DNA from: JBNKWA01 sp050299555
GTDB lineage: Bacteria; Pseudomonadota; Alphaproteobacteria; Rhodobacterales; Rhodobacteraceae
Assembly (NCBI GenBank): GCA_050299555.1
Contig: JBNKWA010000046.1
Coordinates: 1 to 30,594, forward strand
Reading direction: 5' to 3'
DNA: 30,594 bases
Shown: piece by piece, positions 1 to 7,560 of the stretch
How the letters are laid out: the number at the start of each line of letters is the position of its first letter
How positions within the stretch are numbered: the stretch's first letter is position 1
The notes under the pieces: model-generated
Seen by the model: the letters and a program-made list of their open reading frames with translations, nothing else
Database searches by the model: none
What the model was told of the DNA's origin: nothing
Translations under genes and position numbers: made by a program

Positions 1-29
1 GCCTGAAGACGCGCACCGCGTCTTCAGGC
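1..29 (-). terminator. Perfect 12-bp hairpin, likely terminator
   Basis: GCCTGAAGACGC (1-12) and its exact reverse complement (18-29) flank a 5-nt loop. The hairpin lies 20 nt beyond the stop of the minus-strand gene at 49-360. Any U-tract would fall outside the window on the left, so its use as an intrinsic terminator is inferred from the stem and its position. Confidence 0.6.
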
Positions 30-48
30 GCTTCCCGGCAAATGTTCC

Positions 49-360
49 CTACGCCGTCGGCTGGCAGCGGTCCCAGGCCTCTTCCGGTCCGCCATCGGTC
101 GCGACCATGATCCGCTGCTCGGAAAGCTGCCGCATGGCCACCGCCTGCCCCGCCCCCGCCTCGCCCTCGGGGATCACGTAGTCGAAGGCGTGCCGGCGAT
201 AGTCGCCGGTCGCCTGCTGGCCGCCCGGCGTGGTGATCCGGCTGCCCGCGATCAGCACGCTGCGGCCATCGGTGGCGCACCACTGGCCGTCGATCCGGTC
301 GGCCAGCGCCGGCGCCGCCGCCAGCATCCCGACCGCCACCAGAAGCCATGCCTTGCGCAT
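49..360 (-). CDS. Small exported protein, function unknown
   Basis: A 103-residue product with a clear N-terminal signal peptide: basic MRKAW start, hydrophobic core, and AAPALA followed by D as a probable cleavage site near residue 20. The mature part is about 83 residues with two Cys, one in a GQWC segment near its start and one in a DRCQ segment near its end, which could form a disulfide in the periplasm. The ATG at 360 is chosen because GGGAGGG lies 8 nt upstream; a GTG two codons earlier would be too close to it. The family (GQWC, then DGR, then a TPGG turn) resembles small conserved exported proteins of Rhodobacterales, but no biochemical role can be given. It is transcribed away from the neighbouring SDR gene and followed by a strong hairpin. 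Confidence 0.75.
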   Translation of the reverse strand: MRKAWLLVAVGMLAAAPALADRIDGQWCATDGRSVLIAGSRITTPGGQQATGDYRRHAFDYVIPEGEAGAGQAVAMRQLSEQRIMVATDGGPEEAWDRCQPTA

Positions 361-597
361 TTCCACGCCCTCCCGCTGCCGACTGTCCGGCCGCTACTCT
401 GCCACCAAAGCCGTGTCCGGGGAATGGCCCGCACCTCACCGCCCCGCAAGCCGCGCCCCGCCCCACCTCGAGAAGCAGCCTGCGTCCCCAGGCGCTTTCC
501 CGGCGACCGGCGTTCAGGGCGCCGGGCGTGGCCCCGCGGCGGCCCTGGCATGTGCCCCCCTTGACGCTGCCGGCCGGCTCGGTCACACCCGCCGGCC

Positions 598-1254
598 ATG
601 AAGGACAGCATCGCCCTCGTCACCGGCGCCAGCCGCGGCCTCGGCTACGCCACGGCGCTGGCGCTGGCGGCCCGCGGCGCCCACGTGATCGCGCTGGCGC
701 GGACCAGCGGCGCGCTCGAGGAACTCGCCGACGCCATCGAGGCGGCCGGCGGCACGTCGACGCTGGTCCCGCTCGACCTGACCGACGAGGGCGGGCTGCA
801 GCGCATGGGCCTGGCCATCCACGAGCGCTGGGGGCGGCTCGACCTTCTGGTGCACTGCGCCATCCACGCGCCGCCGCTGGCGCCCCTGCCCCAGGCCACC
901 GAAAAGGACCTCGCCCGCACCCTGGCGATCAATGTCCACGCCACCCAGCGGCTGATCGTGATGTGCGATCCGCTGCTGCAGGCCGCCGCTGCCGGCACGG
1001 CGGTCTTTGTCCATGACGACCGCGCCGGGCAGAAGTTCTTCGGCCTCTACGGGGCATCGAAGGCGGCACAGGCGGCGCTGGTGGCCAGCTACGCCGCCGA
1101 AGCAAGCCGGATCGGCCCCCGGGTGCTCGGCTTCACGCCCGCGCCCATGCCCACCGCCACCCGGGCGCGGTTCTTCCCCGGCGAGGATCGCGGCGCGCTC
1201 TCTCCCTGCAAGGCCGAGGCGGAACGGCTCCTGGCGCTTCTCGGCAACGCCTGA
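598..1254 (+). CDS. SDR-fold protein with altered catalytic site
   Basis: A 218-residue Rossmann-fold protein of the classical short-chain dehydrogenase/reductase family. The dinucleotide motif TGASRGLG is at residues 9-16 and a DL pair follows the third strand. The usual NNAG motif is replaced by VHCAIH, and YGASK (Tyr151, Lys155) is present. The stretch before Tyr151 (about residues 131-147) contains no Ser: HDDRAG stands where S-S-x-x-G is expected. It resembles YciK-like SDRs by eye, but the missing Ser makes normal reductase activity doubtful. The ATG at 598 matches the family's N-terminus, though no good ribosome-binding site precedes it. The gene stands alone between a divergent exported protein and the der 3'-end duplications. 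Confidence 0.8.
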   Translation: MKDSIALVTGASRGLGYATALALAARGAHVIALARTSGALEELADAIEAAGGTSTLVPLDLTDEGGLQRMGLAIHERWGRLDLLVHCAIHAPPLAPLPQATEKDLARTLAINVHATQRLIVMCDPLLQAAAAGTAVFVHDDRAGQKFFGLYGASKAAQAALVASYAAEASRIGPRVLGFTPAPMPTATRARFFPGEDRGALSPCKAEAERLLALLGNA

Positions 1255-1293
1255 ACCGGAGGGCCAGCGACCGCCGCCGCGCCTGCCGGCGGC

Positions 1294-1359
1294 CGCTCGG
1301 GAACGCCCGCGAAGACCACGAAGGACGGCGGCCGGGTCTTGTCTTGCGTCATGCAGCGC
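1294..1359 (-). pseudogene. der 3'-end fragment, outer copy
   Basis: Aligns with intact der at about 1894-1959. On the minus strand it still reads MTQDKTRPPSFVVFAGVPER, against MTQAKTRPPTFVVFASVPER in Der. Downstream the reading runs into unrelated sequence, so it is a fragment and not a gene. Confidence 0.75.
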
Positions 1360-1483
1360 AGCCGGTCGCCCGCGCGCGACCACCCGGGGCGCTGCCCGCC
1401 CCATTCCCGATGACGCCCGAGGAAGCCGCCCGGAGCGAAAGCGACCGCCGCCGAGGGCCCTCGATGGGCCCGAAGGCGGCGCC
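1354..1483. repeat. Direct repeat, spacer copy 1 (pairs with 1622-1749)
   Basis: Begins CAGCGCAGCCGGTCGCCCG and ends in CCCGAAGGCGGCGCC, as does 1622-1749. The two copies differ by scattered substitutions and a short indel near 1418-1432. The end overlaps the start of the next der fragment. Confidence 0.85.
1446..1481. terminator. GC-rich hairpin, copy 1
   Basis: CGCCGCC pairs with GGCGGCG and an inner GGGCCC pairs with GGGCCC around a TCGAT loop. There is no U-tract on either side. The same structure recurs at 1712-1747 just past the der stop, suggesting that this is a duplicated der terminator. Confidence 0.55.
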
Positions 1484-1497
1484 CTCAAAGCGGCGCC

Positions 1498-1628
1498 CTC
1501 AGCGGCGCCCGTCGTAGCGGTTGTCGCCCTTGCGGACGTGCGCCGACAGGCCTCGGGCAACCGCTCGGGAACGCTGGCGAAGACCACGCAGGTCGGCGGC
1601 CGGATCTTGGCCTGCGTCCTTCAGCGCA
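1498..1628 (-). pseudogene. der 3'-end fragment, inner copy with deletion
   Basis: Aligns with der 1771-1815 and then about 1877-1966. Some 60 nt of der in between are missing. On the minus strand it reads VFASVPERLPEACR in one frame and HVRKGDNRYDGRR plus a stop in another, so the deletion shifted the frame. The first part also carries substitutions (MTQAK has become a run without a start). It is a non-functional remnant. Confidence 0.8.
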
Positions 1629-1749
1629 GCCGGTCGCCCGCGCGCGACCACCCGGGGCGCTGCCCGCCCCATTCCCAATGACGCCTGACAGGTGTCCGGA
1701 GCGCAAGCGACCGCCGCCGAGGGCCCTCGATGGGCCCGAAGGCGGCGCC
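1622..1749. repeat. Direct repeat, spacer copy 2
   Basis: Second copy of the 1354-1483 spacer, with the same first 19 nt and the same terminal hairpin. It lies immediately 3' of the intact der stop codon (minus strand) and so probably is the original der downstream region. Confidence 0.85.
1712..1747 (-). terminator. GC-rich hairpin downstream of der, copy 2
   Basis: Same stem as at 1446-1481: outer CGCCGCC/GGCGGCG and inner GGGCCC/GGGCCC with loop TCGAT. It starts 25 nt past the der stop and is the likely end of the yfgM-bamB-der transcript, although no U-tract follows. Confidence 0.55.
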
Positions 1750-1771
1750 GCCCTCCCCCAGCAGCGCCCCC

Positions 1772-3154
1772 TCAGCGGCGCCCGGAATAGGGGTTGTCGC
1801 CCTTGCGGACGTGCAGCCTGACCGGCGTCGCCTCCAGCCCGAAGTCCCGCTTCAGCCCGTTGACCAGGAACCGCCGGTAGGCCTCGGGCAGGCGCTCGGG
1901 AACGCTGGCAAAGACCACGAAGGTCGGCGGCCGGGTCTTGGCCTGCGTCATGTAGCGCAAGCGGATGCGGCGCCCGCCAGGGGCCGGCGGCGGATGGGCC
2001 TGCACCTCGCCTCTCAGCCACTGGTTCACCTTTGCCGTCGGCACCCTGGCGTTCCAGGCCGCGTGGGCCGCCAGCACGGCGCCCAGCAGCCGGTCCAGCC
2101 CGCGGCCGGTCAGCGCCGAGACGGTCACCAGCGGCGCGCCCTTCAGCTGCGGCAGAAGCCGCCCGAAGGCCTCCTGCAGCGCCGCCAGCTTCTCCTGCCG
2201 CGCCGCCTCCAGGTCCCACTTGTTGACCGCCACCACCACCGCGCGGCCCTCGCGCTCGGCCAGGTCGGCAAGCCGCAGGTCCTGGCTCTCGAACGGCTGG
2301 TCGACGTCCAGCAGCAGCACCACCACCTCGGCGAATTTCACCGCCCTGAGGCCGTCGGCCACCGACAGCTTCTCCAGCTTCCCGGTGACCTTCGCCTTGC
2401 GGCGCATGCCGGCGGTGTCCCACAGCCGCACCGGCCGTCCGCCCCAGTCGGCGGCGACCGAGATCGCGTCGCGGGTGATCCCGGCCTCGGGCCCGGTCAG
2501 CAGCCGCTCCTGGCCGAGGATCGCGTTGATCAGCGTCGACTTGCCGGCATTGGGCCGCCCGAGAACGGCGATGCGGATCGGCCGCGCCGGATCGTCCTCA
2601 GCCTCCTCGTCCTCGCCGATATCGACGCCGGTCTCGGCCTCCTCGATCGCGGTCGCATCGGCCTCGATCAGCGGCGCCAGCGCCGCCGCCAGCTCGCCCA
2701 TGCCCTCGCCGTGCTCGGCTGAGATCGCGATCACCTCGCCCAGTCCCAGCCCGTGCGCCTCCAGCGCCCCCGCCGCGCCGTCCCGCCCCTCGGCCTTGTT
2801 GGCCAGAACGATCACCGGCGCGCCGCGCCGGCGCAGGATGTCGGCCACCTCGGCATCGGCCGGCAGCAGCCCCTCGCGGGCATCCACCAGCATCAGGCAG
2901 AGATCGGCCATCTCCACCGCCCGCTCGGTCAGCTTGCGCATCCGCCCCTGCAGGCTTTCACCCGGCGCCGCCTCGACCCCGGCGGTGTCGATCACGTCGA
3001 AGCGCAGGGGTCCCAGCCGCGCCGACCCCTCGCGCAGGTCGCGGGTCACCCCCGGCGTGTCGTCAACCAGCGCCAGGCGCCGGCCGACCAGCCGGTTGAA
3101 CAGCGTCGACTTGCCCACGTTCGGGCGCCCCACGATGGCGACGGTAAAGCCCAT
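1772..3154 (-). CDS. der: Ribosome-assembly GTPase Der (EngA)
   Basis: A 460-residue GTPase with two tandem G domains and a C-terminal KH-like domain, the architecture unique to Der. Der acts in maturation of the 50S ribosomal subunit in the cytoplasm. G domain 1 shows P-loop GRPNVGKST (9-17), DTPGVTRD (32-39), DTAG (56-59) and NKAE (119-122). G domain 2 shows GRPNAGKST (199-207), DTAGMRRKAKV (from 246) and NKWD (311-314). The linker at 171-190 is very acidic. The C-terminus from about 365 is the KH-like part. The ATG at 3154 is preceded by GGGGGAGAGGC. The gene is last in yfgM-bamB-der, and its final codons were the source of the repeat copies at 1294-1359 and 1498-1628. The end seems intact, closing with a basic SGRR. 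Confidence 0.97.
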   Translation of the reverse strand: MGFTVAIVGRPNVGKSTLFNRLVGRRLALVDDTPGVTRDLREGSARLGPLRFDVIDTAGVEAAPGESLQGRMRKLTERAVEMADLCLMLVDAREGLLPADAEVADILRRRGAPVIVLANKAEGRDGAAGALEAHGLGLGEVIAISAEHGEGMGELAAALAPLIEADATAIEEAETGVDIGEDEEAEDDPARPIRIAVLGRPNAGKSTLINAILGQERLLTGPEAGITRDAISVAADWGGRPVRLWDTAGMRRKAKVTGKLEKLSVADGLRAVKFAEVVVLLLDVDQPFESQDLRLADLAEREGRAVVVAVNKWDLEAARQEKLAALQEAFGRLLPQLKGAPLVTVSALTGRGLDRLLGAVLAAHAAWNARVPTAKVNQWLRGEVQAHPPPAPGGRRIRLRYMTQAKTRPPTFVVFASVPERLPEAYRRFLVNGLKRDFGLEATPVRLHVRKGDNPYSGRR

Positions 3155-3167
3155 GCCTCTCCCCCTG

Positions 3168-3186
3168 CCGGGGGGCTGCCCCCCGG
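3168..3186 (-). promoter_or_regulatory. Hairpin just upstream of the der ribosome-binding site
   Basis: CCGGGGGG (3168-3175) and CCCCCCGG (3179-3186) form a perfect 8-bp stem with a 3-nt loop in the 60-nt gap between the bamB stop and the der start. It ends 13 nt before the der ATG. It may insulate or tune der translation, or mark a processing site. That role is inferred. Confidence 0.5.
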
Positions 3187-3214
3187 GATCGGCGCCTGTT
3201 AGCGGGTTCCGCGA

Positions 3215-4564
3215 CTACTGGAAAGCGTGAAGTCTGCCGTCATCGGTGACCAGGTAGAGCCGCCCGCCCGCCACCGCCGGCAGCGAGGCCGCGGCACCGG
3301 GCAGCGCTACCTCGACCGCCACCTGCCCGTCCACCGGATCGAAGCCGCGCAGGCGCCCGTCGCTGCTGGCCACCCACAGCCGGCCGCCGGCCAGCACCGG
3401 ACCGTAATGCGCCACCGCGCGGCGCCGGCGCTCGGGCCGCACCCACTCCGGCAATTCGCTGCGCCAGATCACCCGGCCGCTCGCCGCCTCGACCCGGATC
3501 AACTCGCCCTCGTCGGTGATCGCAAAGACCGAGCCGCCCACCGGCACCACCGGCCCGATCGCACCCTGCGTCAGCGTCCAGGCGCGCTGGCCGCCATGCA
3601 GGTCCAGCCGCGCCAGCTGACCCGACTGGTTTGCGGCATACACCGTGTCACCGTCGACCACCGGCCCGCCGGTCACATCGGCGATCCGTCCGCGGACAAA
3701 GCCCGGCCGACCGCCCCGAAGCACCGAGGACCAGGCCTCCGAGCCATTGCGCAGACCCAGCCCGGAAACGGCGCCGGCTATGTTCGGGGCGATCGCAAGT
3801 CCGCCGGCCAGCGCCGGGCCGCTGCCGCCGATCAGCCCCGGACCCTTGCCGATCCCCTGGCTGCGCCACAGCGTCTCGCCGGTCGCCGCGTCGATGCCAT
3901 AGCTGGCGTCGTTGCGCGCCACCGCCACCACGATCCGGCCGTCCGAGGCCGGTGCAGCGCGGAAGGCCGCCTCGACCCCGGTGCGCCACAGGATGCCGCC
4001 GCTCTCGGGGTCGAGCGCCACCACCTCGCCGAAGCCGGTGGTCACGAAAAGCCGCCCGCCCGCCACGGCCAGACCGCCGCCGAAACCCTCGGGCGCGCGT
4101 TCGCCCGGCGGCACCAGCGCCACCTGCCACAACGGTGCCCCGGCGGTGGACGTGGCGCTGACCTGGGCGTTGGCATCCAGCGCAAAGACCCGGCCGCCCG
4201 CCACCACCGGGTGCGAAACCAGCTTCACCCGCCGCGACGCGCCGGTACCGATCCCGGTGGACCAGATCAGCTGCGGCTGGGCCGAAAGCGCCGCATTGCC
4301 GAGGAAATGATCCGCCTCGCCGCCGGCATGGGTCCAGTCGGCATTGGCCACCGCCGGCGGCAGGGCGATGGGCGCCGCCTCGTTCGCCGATGTCGGCGGC
4401 AGCGGATTGCCGGCCCCGTCGGTGGCGACGCGAACCGGCTCACGCTCGCCCGGCAGATAGGTCTCGCGCTCGCCGCAGGCCGATACCAGAAGCAGCGCCG
4501 CGCACAGCCCTGCGCCCAGCAGGCCGCGCCGCCCGCATGCCGCCACCGCCACCACCGCCTGCAT
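3215..4564 (-). CDS. bamB: BamB-like outer-membrane assembly lipoprotein
   Basis: A 449-residue lipoprotein with a PQQ-type beta-propeller. The signal peptide ends in lipobox LVSAC (Cys30), so the mature protein is lipidated and sits in the periplasm. After a low-complexity linker, repeats with the pattern GRVFALDA, GRLFVTTGFGEVVALDPESG, IDAATGETLWR and RLDLHGG run to the C-terminus, as expected of blades of an eight-bladed propeller. BamB supports the BAM complex that folds outer-membrane beta-barrels. The call depends on lipobox, propeller and location between yfgM-like and der, the same order as in E. coli. The ATG at 4564 shares one base with the yfgM stop. A GTG at 4567 overlapping it by four bases is an equally good start. 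PQQ dehydrogenase is excluded by the small size and lack of catalytic regions. Confidence 0.88.
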   Translation of the reverse strand: MQAVVAVAACGRRGLLGAGLCAALLLVSACGERETYLPGEREPVRVATDGAGNPLPPTSANEAAPIALPPAVANADWTHAGGEADHFLGNAALSAQPQLIWSTGIGTGASRRVKLVSHPVVAGGRVFALDANAQVSATSTAGAPLWQVALVPPGERAPEGFGGGLAVAGGRLFVTTGFGEVVALDPESGGILWRTGVEAAFRAAPASDGRIVVAVARNDASYGIDAATGETLWRSQGIGKGPGLIGGSGPALAGGLAIAPNIAGAVSGLGLRNGSEAWSSVLRGGRPGFVRGRIADVTGGPVVDGDTVYAANQSGQLARLDLHGGQRAWTLTQGAIGPVVPVGGSVFAITDEGELIRVEAASGRVIWRSELPEWVRPERRRRAVAHYGPVLAGGRLWVASSDGRLRGFDPVDGQVAVEVALPGAAASLPAVAGGRLYLVTDDGRLHAFQ

Positions 4565-5274
4565 CACTCGCCCACTGCCCCGCCGTCACCGGCGTCGGCC
4601 TCGGCCGCGCCGCCCGCCGACACCAGCTCCGGCAGCTTGCCGCCAAGCGAGATGATCAGCTGCGAGGCCCGCGACCTGGCCCCGTCGGGCACCTGGGCGT
4701 CGCCGTAGAGCACGCCGAGATCGCCAAGCGCGGCCTCGGTGTCACCGGCGTCGATCCTGGCGATGGCGCGCTGCTCCAGCGCCAGCAGCCGCAGCGGGTG
4801 GCCGGGAATGATCATCGGGTCGAGCACCGCCTCGCGTTCGTCCAGCGACAGCTCGCCGCCTTCCAGCATCGCCAGCTTCAGCCGGGCGATGTCGCGATAG
4901 AGATCGCCCACCTTCTGGTCGGTGGCGATCGCCTCAAGCGTCGAAGCCGCCGCGACCTTGCCGCCGGCGGCCTGCTGCTGGCCGGCCAGCGCCAGTCGGG
5001 CGAGGATTCCGCCCGAGCCGTCATTGACCAGGGGCGTCAGCGCCTCCACCTCCGCGGCCGGGCTGCCGGCTTCGAGCGCCGCCATGATCGCGCTGCCACG
5101 AGCCTCGGCGGCCGAGCGGGTAGCCGCCTTGCGCCATTCCAAGACGCCGACAACCACCACGACCAGCACAAGGATGGTACCGATGATCCAGCCATGCCGG
5201 CGGAAATAGGCCACCATCCGGTCGCGGCGGACCTCCTCGGTCACTTCCTCGATAAAGGAATCAACGTTGCTCAA
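4564..5274 (-). CDS. YfgM-like membrane-anchored TPR-type protein
   Basis: A 236-residue protein starting at a TTG (5272-5274) with GGGGAGG six nt upstream; the first residues are then MSNVDSFIEEVTEEVRRDR. The frame stays open further upstream, but that part has no family-like sequence. A cytoplasmic N-terminus is followed by one transmembrane helix (about 29-45, rich in Val). A helical, Ala/Leu-rich periplasmic region with TPR-like spacing then runs to about residue 220. YfgM of E. coli is a periplasmic ancillary protein linked to SecYEG and periplasmic chaperones, and its gene also precedes bamB. The same role here is inferred from domain layout and synteny. The gene is first in the operon and its stop overlaps the bamB start. 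Confidence 0.85.
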   Translation of the reverse strand: MSNVDSFIEEVTEEVRRDRMVAYFRRHGWIIGTILVLVVVVVGVLEWRKAATRSAAEARGSAIMAALEAGSPAAEVEALTPLVNDGSGGILARLALAGQQQAAGGKVAAASTLEAIATDQKVGDLYRDIARLKLAMLEGGELSLDEREAVLDPMIIPGHPLRLLALEQRAIARIDAGDTEAALGDLGVLYGDAQVPDGARSRASQLIISLGGKLPELVSAGGAAEADAGDGGAVGE

Positions 5275-5660
5275 ACCCCGCCTCCCCGGTTTCGGGCTGG
5301 CGGACCCTAAACTCTGCCTTGGCCGATTGCAAAGGGTTCGACGGGAGCATGGCGGCGCCTCGACGCCGCCAGTGCGCAACCGCGGTGCGACCATTGCCAA
5401 GGCCGCGCCTGACCGGGCGGGGGTGCTTCCGCAGGGCCGGGAGGCGGGCCGTCTATCCTTCAATCCCGAATGGCCGTGCCGCCATCTCCGAGGCGTGCAA
5501 TGCGCCGGCCCGAGGCGCGGGTCAGGCGCTGTCCGGGCTGGTCACCCAAGCGAGGGAATCCATCCGCCGGATCGGCACCATCCAACGAAGGAAAGCCGGC
5601 CCGCCGATTGCATTCGGTGGCACCTTGGGCGCAACCCGGCATGTGGCCGCCCGAAGGCGC
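5275..5660. other. Intergenic region without a credible gene
   Basis: 386 nt between the start of the yfgM-like gene and the end of the ABC exporter, both on the minus strand. Reading frames here lack ribosome-binding sites and family-like sequence. It should hold the promoter of yfgM-bamB-der and the end of the exporter transcript. One 7-bp hairpin (5351-5370) is visible; no clear -10/-35 pair could be picked. Confidence 0.6.
5351..5370. repeat. Small GC hairpin
   Basis: GGCGGCG (5351-5357) pairs with CGCCGCC (5364-5370) around a CTCGAC-type six-nt loop. There is no U-tract. It may be part of the end of the exporter transcript or of the 5' leader of yfgM. Confidence 0.4.
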
Positions 5661-7487
5661 TCAGGCCACCGCCTGCGCCGGCTCGTCCTCGCCGCGAAGC
5701 TGGCGCTGCCACATCGCCGCATAGCGGCCGCCGCGCGCCAGCAGCGCCTCGTGGGTGCCCTCCTCGACCACCTGGCCCTTCTCCAGCACCACGATGCGGT
5801 CGGCATGGACGACAGTGGACAGCCGATGGGCGATGGTGATCACGCTGCGGCCCCGCCCCATGGCGCGCAGGCTTTCCAGGATGCCCTGCTCGGTCTCCGA
5901 ATCGAGCGCCGAGGTGGCCTCGTCGAGCAAGAGGATCGGCGGGTTCTTCAAGAGCGTCCGGGCGATGCCCACGCGCTGCTTCTCGCCGCCCGACAGCTTC
6001 AGCCCGCGCTCGCCCACCATGGTGCCGTAGCCCTGGGGCAGCGCGGCGATGAAGTCGTGGATCTGGGCCGCGCGGGCGGCCGCCTCGATCTCCTCCTGGT
6101 CGGCACCGGGCCGGCCATAGCCGATGTTGTAGCCGATGGTGTCGTTGAACAGCACGGTGTCCTGGGGCACCACGCCGATGGCCTGGCGCAGGCTCTCCTG
6201 GGTGATGTCGCGCACGTCCTGGCCGTCGATCTTCAGGCTGCCGGCGCTGACGTCGTAGAAGCGGAAGAGAAGCCGCCCGATGGTGGACTTGCCCGAGCCC
6301 GAGGGCCCCACCACCGCCACCGTCTGGCCGCCCTCGACGGTCAGGTCCAGCGCCTTGAGGATGCCGCGCTCGGTCTCGTAGGCGAAATCGACGCCCTCGA
6401 AGTCGATCCGCCCCTCGCGCACCTCGAGCGGCCGGGCGCCGGGCTTGTCCTGCACCTCGGGCGGCTGGTCGAGCAGGTCGAACATCTCGCCCATGTCGAC
6501 CAGACTCTGGCGGATCTCGCGATAGACGGTGCCGAGAAAGTTCAGCGGCATGGTGATCTGAACCATGTAGGCGTTGACCATGACGAAATCGCCCACCGTC
6601 AGGGTGCCCGCCTGCACGCCCATGGCCGCCATTGCCATCACCGCCACCAGACCGGCGGTGATGATCAGCGACTGGCCGAAATTCAGCCAGGCCAGCGAAA
6701 CCGAGGTCTGGACCGCCGCCTTGACGTAACCCGCCATCGAGCCGTCGTAGCGCGCCGCCTCGCGCCCCTCGGCGCCAAAATATTTCACCGTCTCGAAATT
6801 CAGCAGGCTGTCGATCGCCTTCTGGTTGGCGTCGGTGTCGCGCTCGTTCATGCGCTTGCGGATCGCCACCCGCCATTCGGTGACCCGGAAGGTGAAGATC
6901 ACATAGACCGCGATCGTGCCCGCCACCACGGCGAGATACCAGACGTCGAACACCCAGAGCAGGATCAGGCACACCATCACCAGTTCCAGGATCAGTGGCC
7001 CGACCGAGAACAGCATGAACCGCAGGAGGAAATCGACGCCCTTGACGCCGCGCTCGATGATCCGGCTCAGGCCGCCGGTCTTGCGGGTCAGGTGATAGCG
7101 CAGGCTGAGCGCGTGGATATGCCTGAAGGTCTCGAGCGCGATCTGCCTGAGCGCGTGCTGGCCGACCTTGGCAAAGACCGCATCGCGAAGCTGGGCAAAG
7201 CCCACGCCCGCCAGCCGCATGCCGCCATAGGCGACCGTCAGCCCCACCGCACCGGCGATCAGCAGGAACGCGGTCTGGTCGCCGCCCGGCGTCAGCATGT
7301 CCACCGCGGCCTTGTAGAAGAACGGCGTCGAGACCACCGCCAGCTTACTGGCCAGAAGCGCCACCAGCGCGATCACCACGCGCATCCGCGCGCCGGGATT
7401 GTCCTCGGGCCACAGATACGGACCCACGCGCCGCATGGTGCGCATGCCGCTCCGCCGGTCCCCCGTCGTTTCGCTGATTTCGCTCAT
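5661..7487 (-). CDS. Atm1/HMT1-type ABC exporter (fused membrane and ATPase domains)
   Basis: A 608-residue half-transporter with an N-terminal six-helix type-I exporter domain (about 30-340) followed by an ATPase domain. The segment LLNFETVKYFG in the membrane domain is typical of the Atm1/ABCB7/HMT1 branch. Those transporters move glutathione or glutathione-linked sulfur or metal species across the inner membrane as homodimers. ATPase motifs: Walker A GPSGSGKST (394-402), signature LSGGE (498-502), Walker B ILLLDE (518-523), D-loop SALD and switch His554 in IAHRLST. The ATG at 7487 is preceded by GAAGGG. It lies 73 nt downstream of the LysM gene on the same strand and may be co-transcribed. 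The substrate is not determined by sequence; metal or glutathione-conjugate export is inferred from family. Confidence 0.93.
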   Translation of the reverse strand: MSEISETTGDRRSGMRTMRRVGPYLWPEDNPGARMRVVIALVALLASKLAVVSTPFFYKAAVDMLTPGGDQTAFLLIAGAVGLTVAYGGMRLAGVGFAQLRDAVFAKVGQHALRQIALETFRHIHALSLRYHLTRKTGGLSRIIERGVKGVDFLLRFMLFSVGPLILELVMVCLILLWVFDVWYLAVVAGTIAVYVIFTFRVTEWRVAIRKRMNERDTDANQKAIDSLLNFETVKYFGAEGREAARYDGSMAGYVKAAVQTSVSLAWLNFGQSLIITAGLVAVMAMAAMGVQAGTLTVGDFVMVNAYMVQITMPLNFLGTVYREIRQSLVDMGEMFDLLDQPPEVQDKPGARPLEVREGRIDFEGVDFAYETERGILKALDLTVEGGQTVAVVGPSGSGKSTIGRLLFRFYDVSAGSLKIDGQDVRDITQESLRQAIGVVPQDTVLFNDTIGYNIGYGRPGADQEEIEAAARAAQIHDFIAALPQGYGTMVGERGLKLSGGEKQRVGIARTLLKNPPILLLDEATSALDSETEQGILESLRAMGRGRSVITIAHRLSTVVHADRIVVLEKGQVVEEGTHEALLARGGRYAAMWQRQLRGEDEPAQAVA

Positions 7488-7560
7488 TCACTGGCCCTTC
7501 GGCACCGGCACGTAAGCCCGGTTCCGGCGAATGCCAAGAGGCCGCGCGGATTTCCGGTGG

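Larger units (their letters stand above)
1255..1771. other. Gene-free region built of decayed der 3'-end copies
   Basis: This 517-nt stretch has no credible gene. It is occupied by two degenerate copies of the last part of der (about 1294-1359 and 1498-1628). They alternate with two copies of a 128-130 bp spacer, each holding a strong hairpin. Together they form an imperfect tandem repeat of about 265 nt running away from the 3' end of the intact der gene. Confidence 0.8.
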
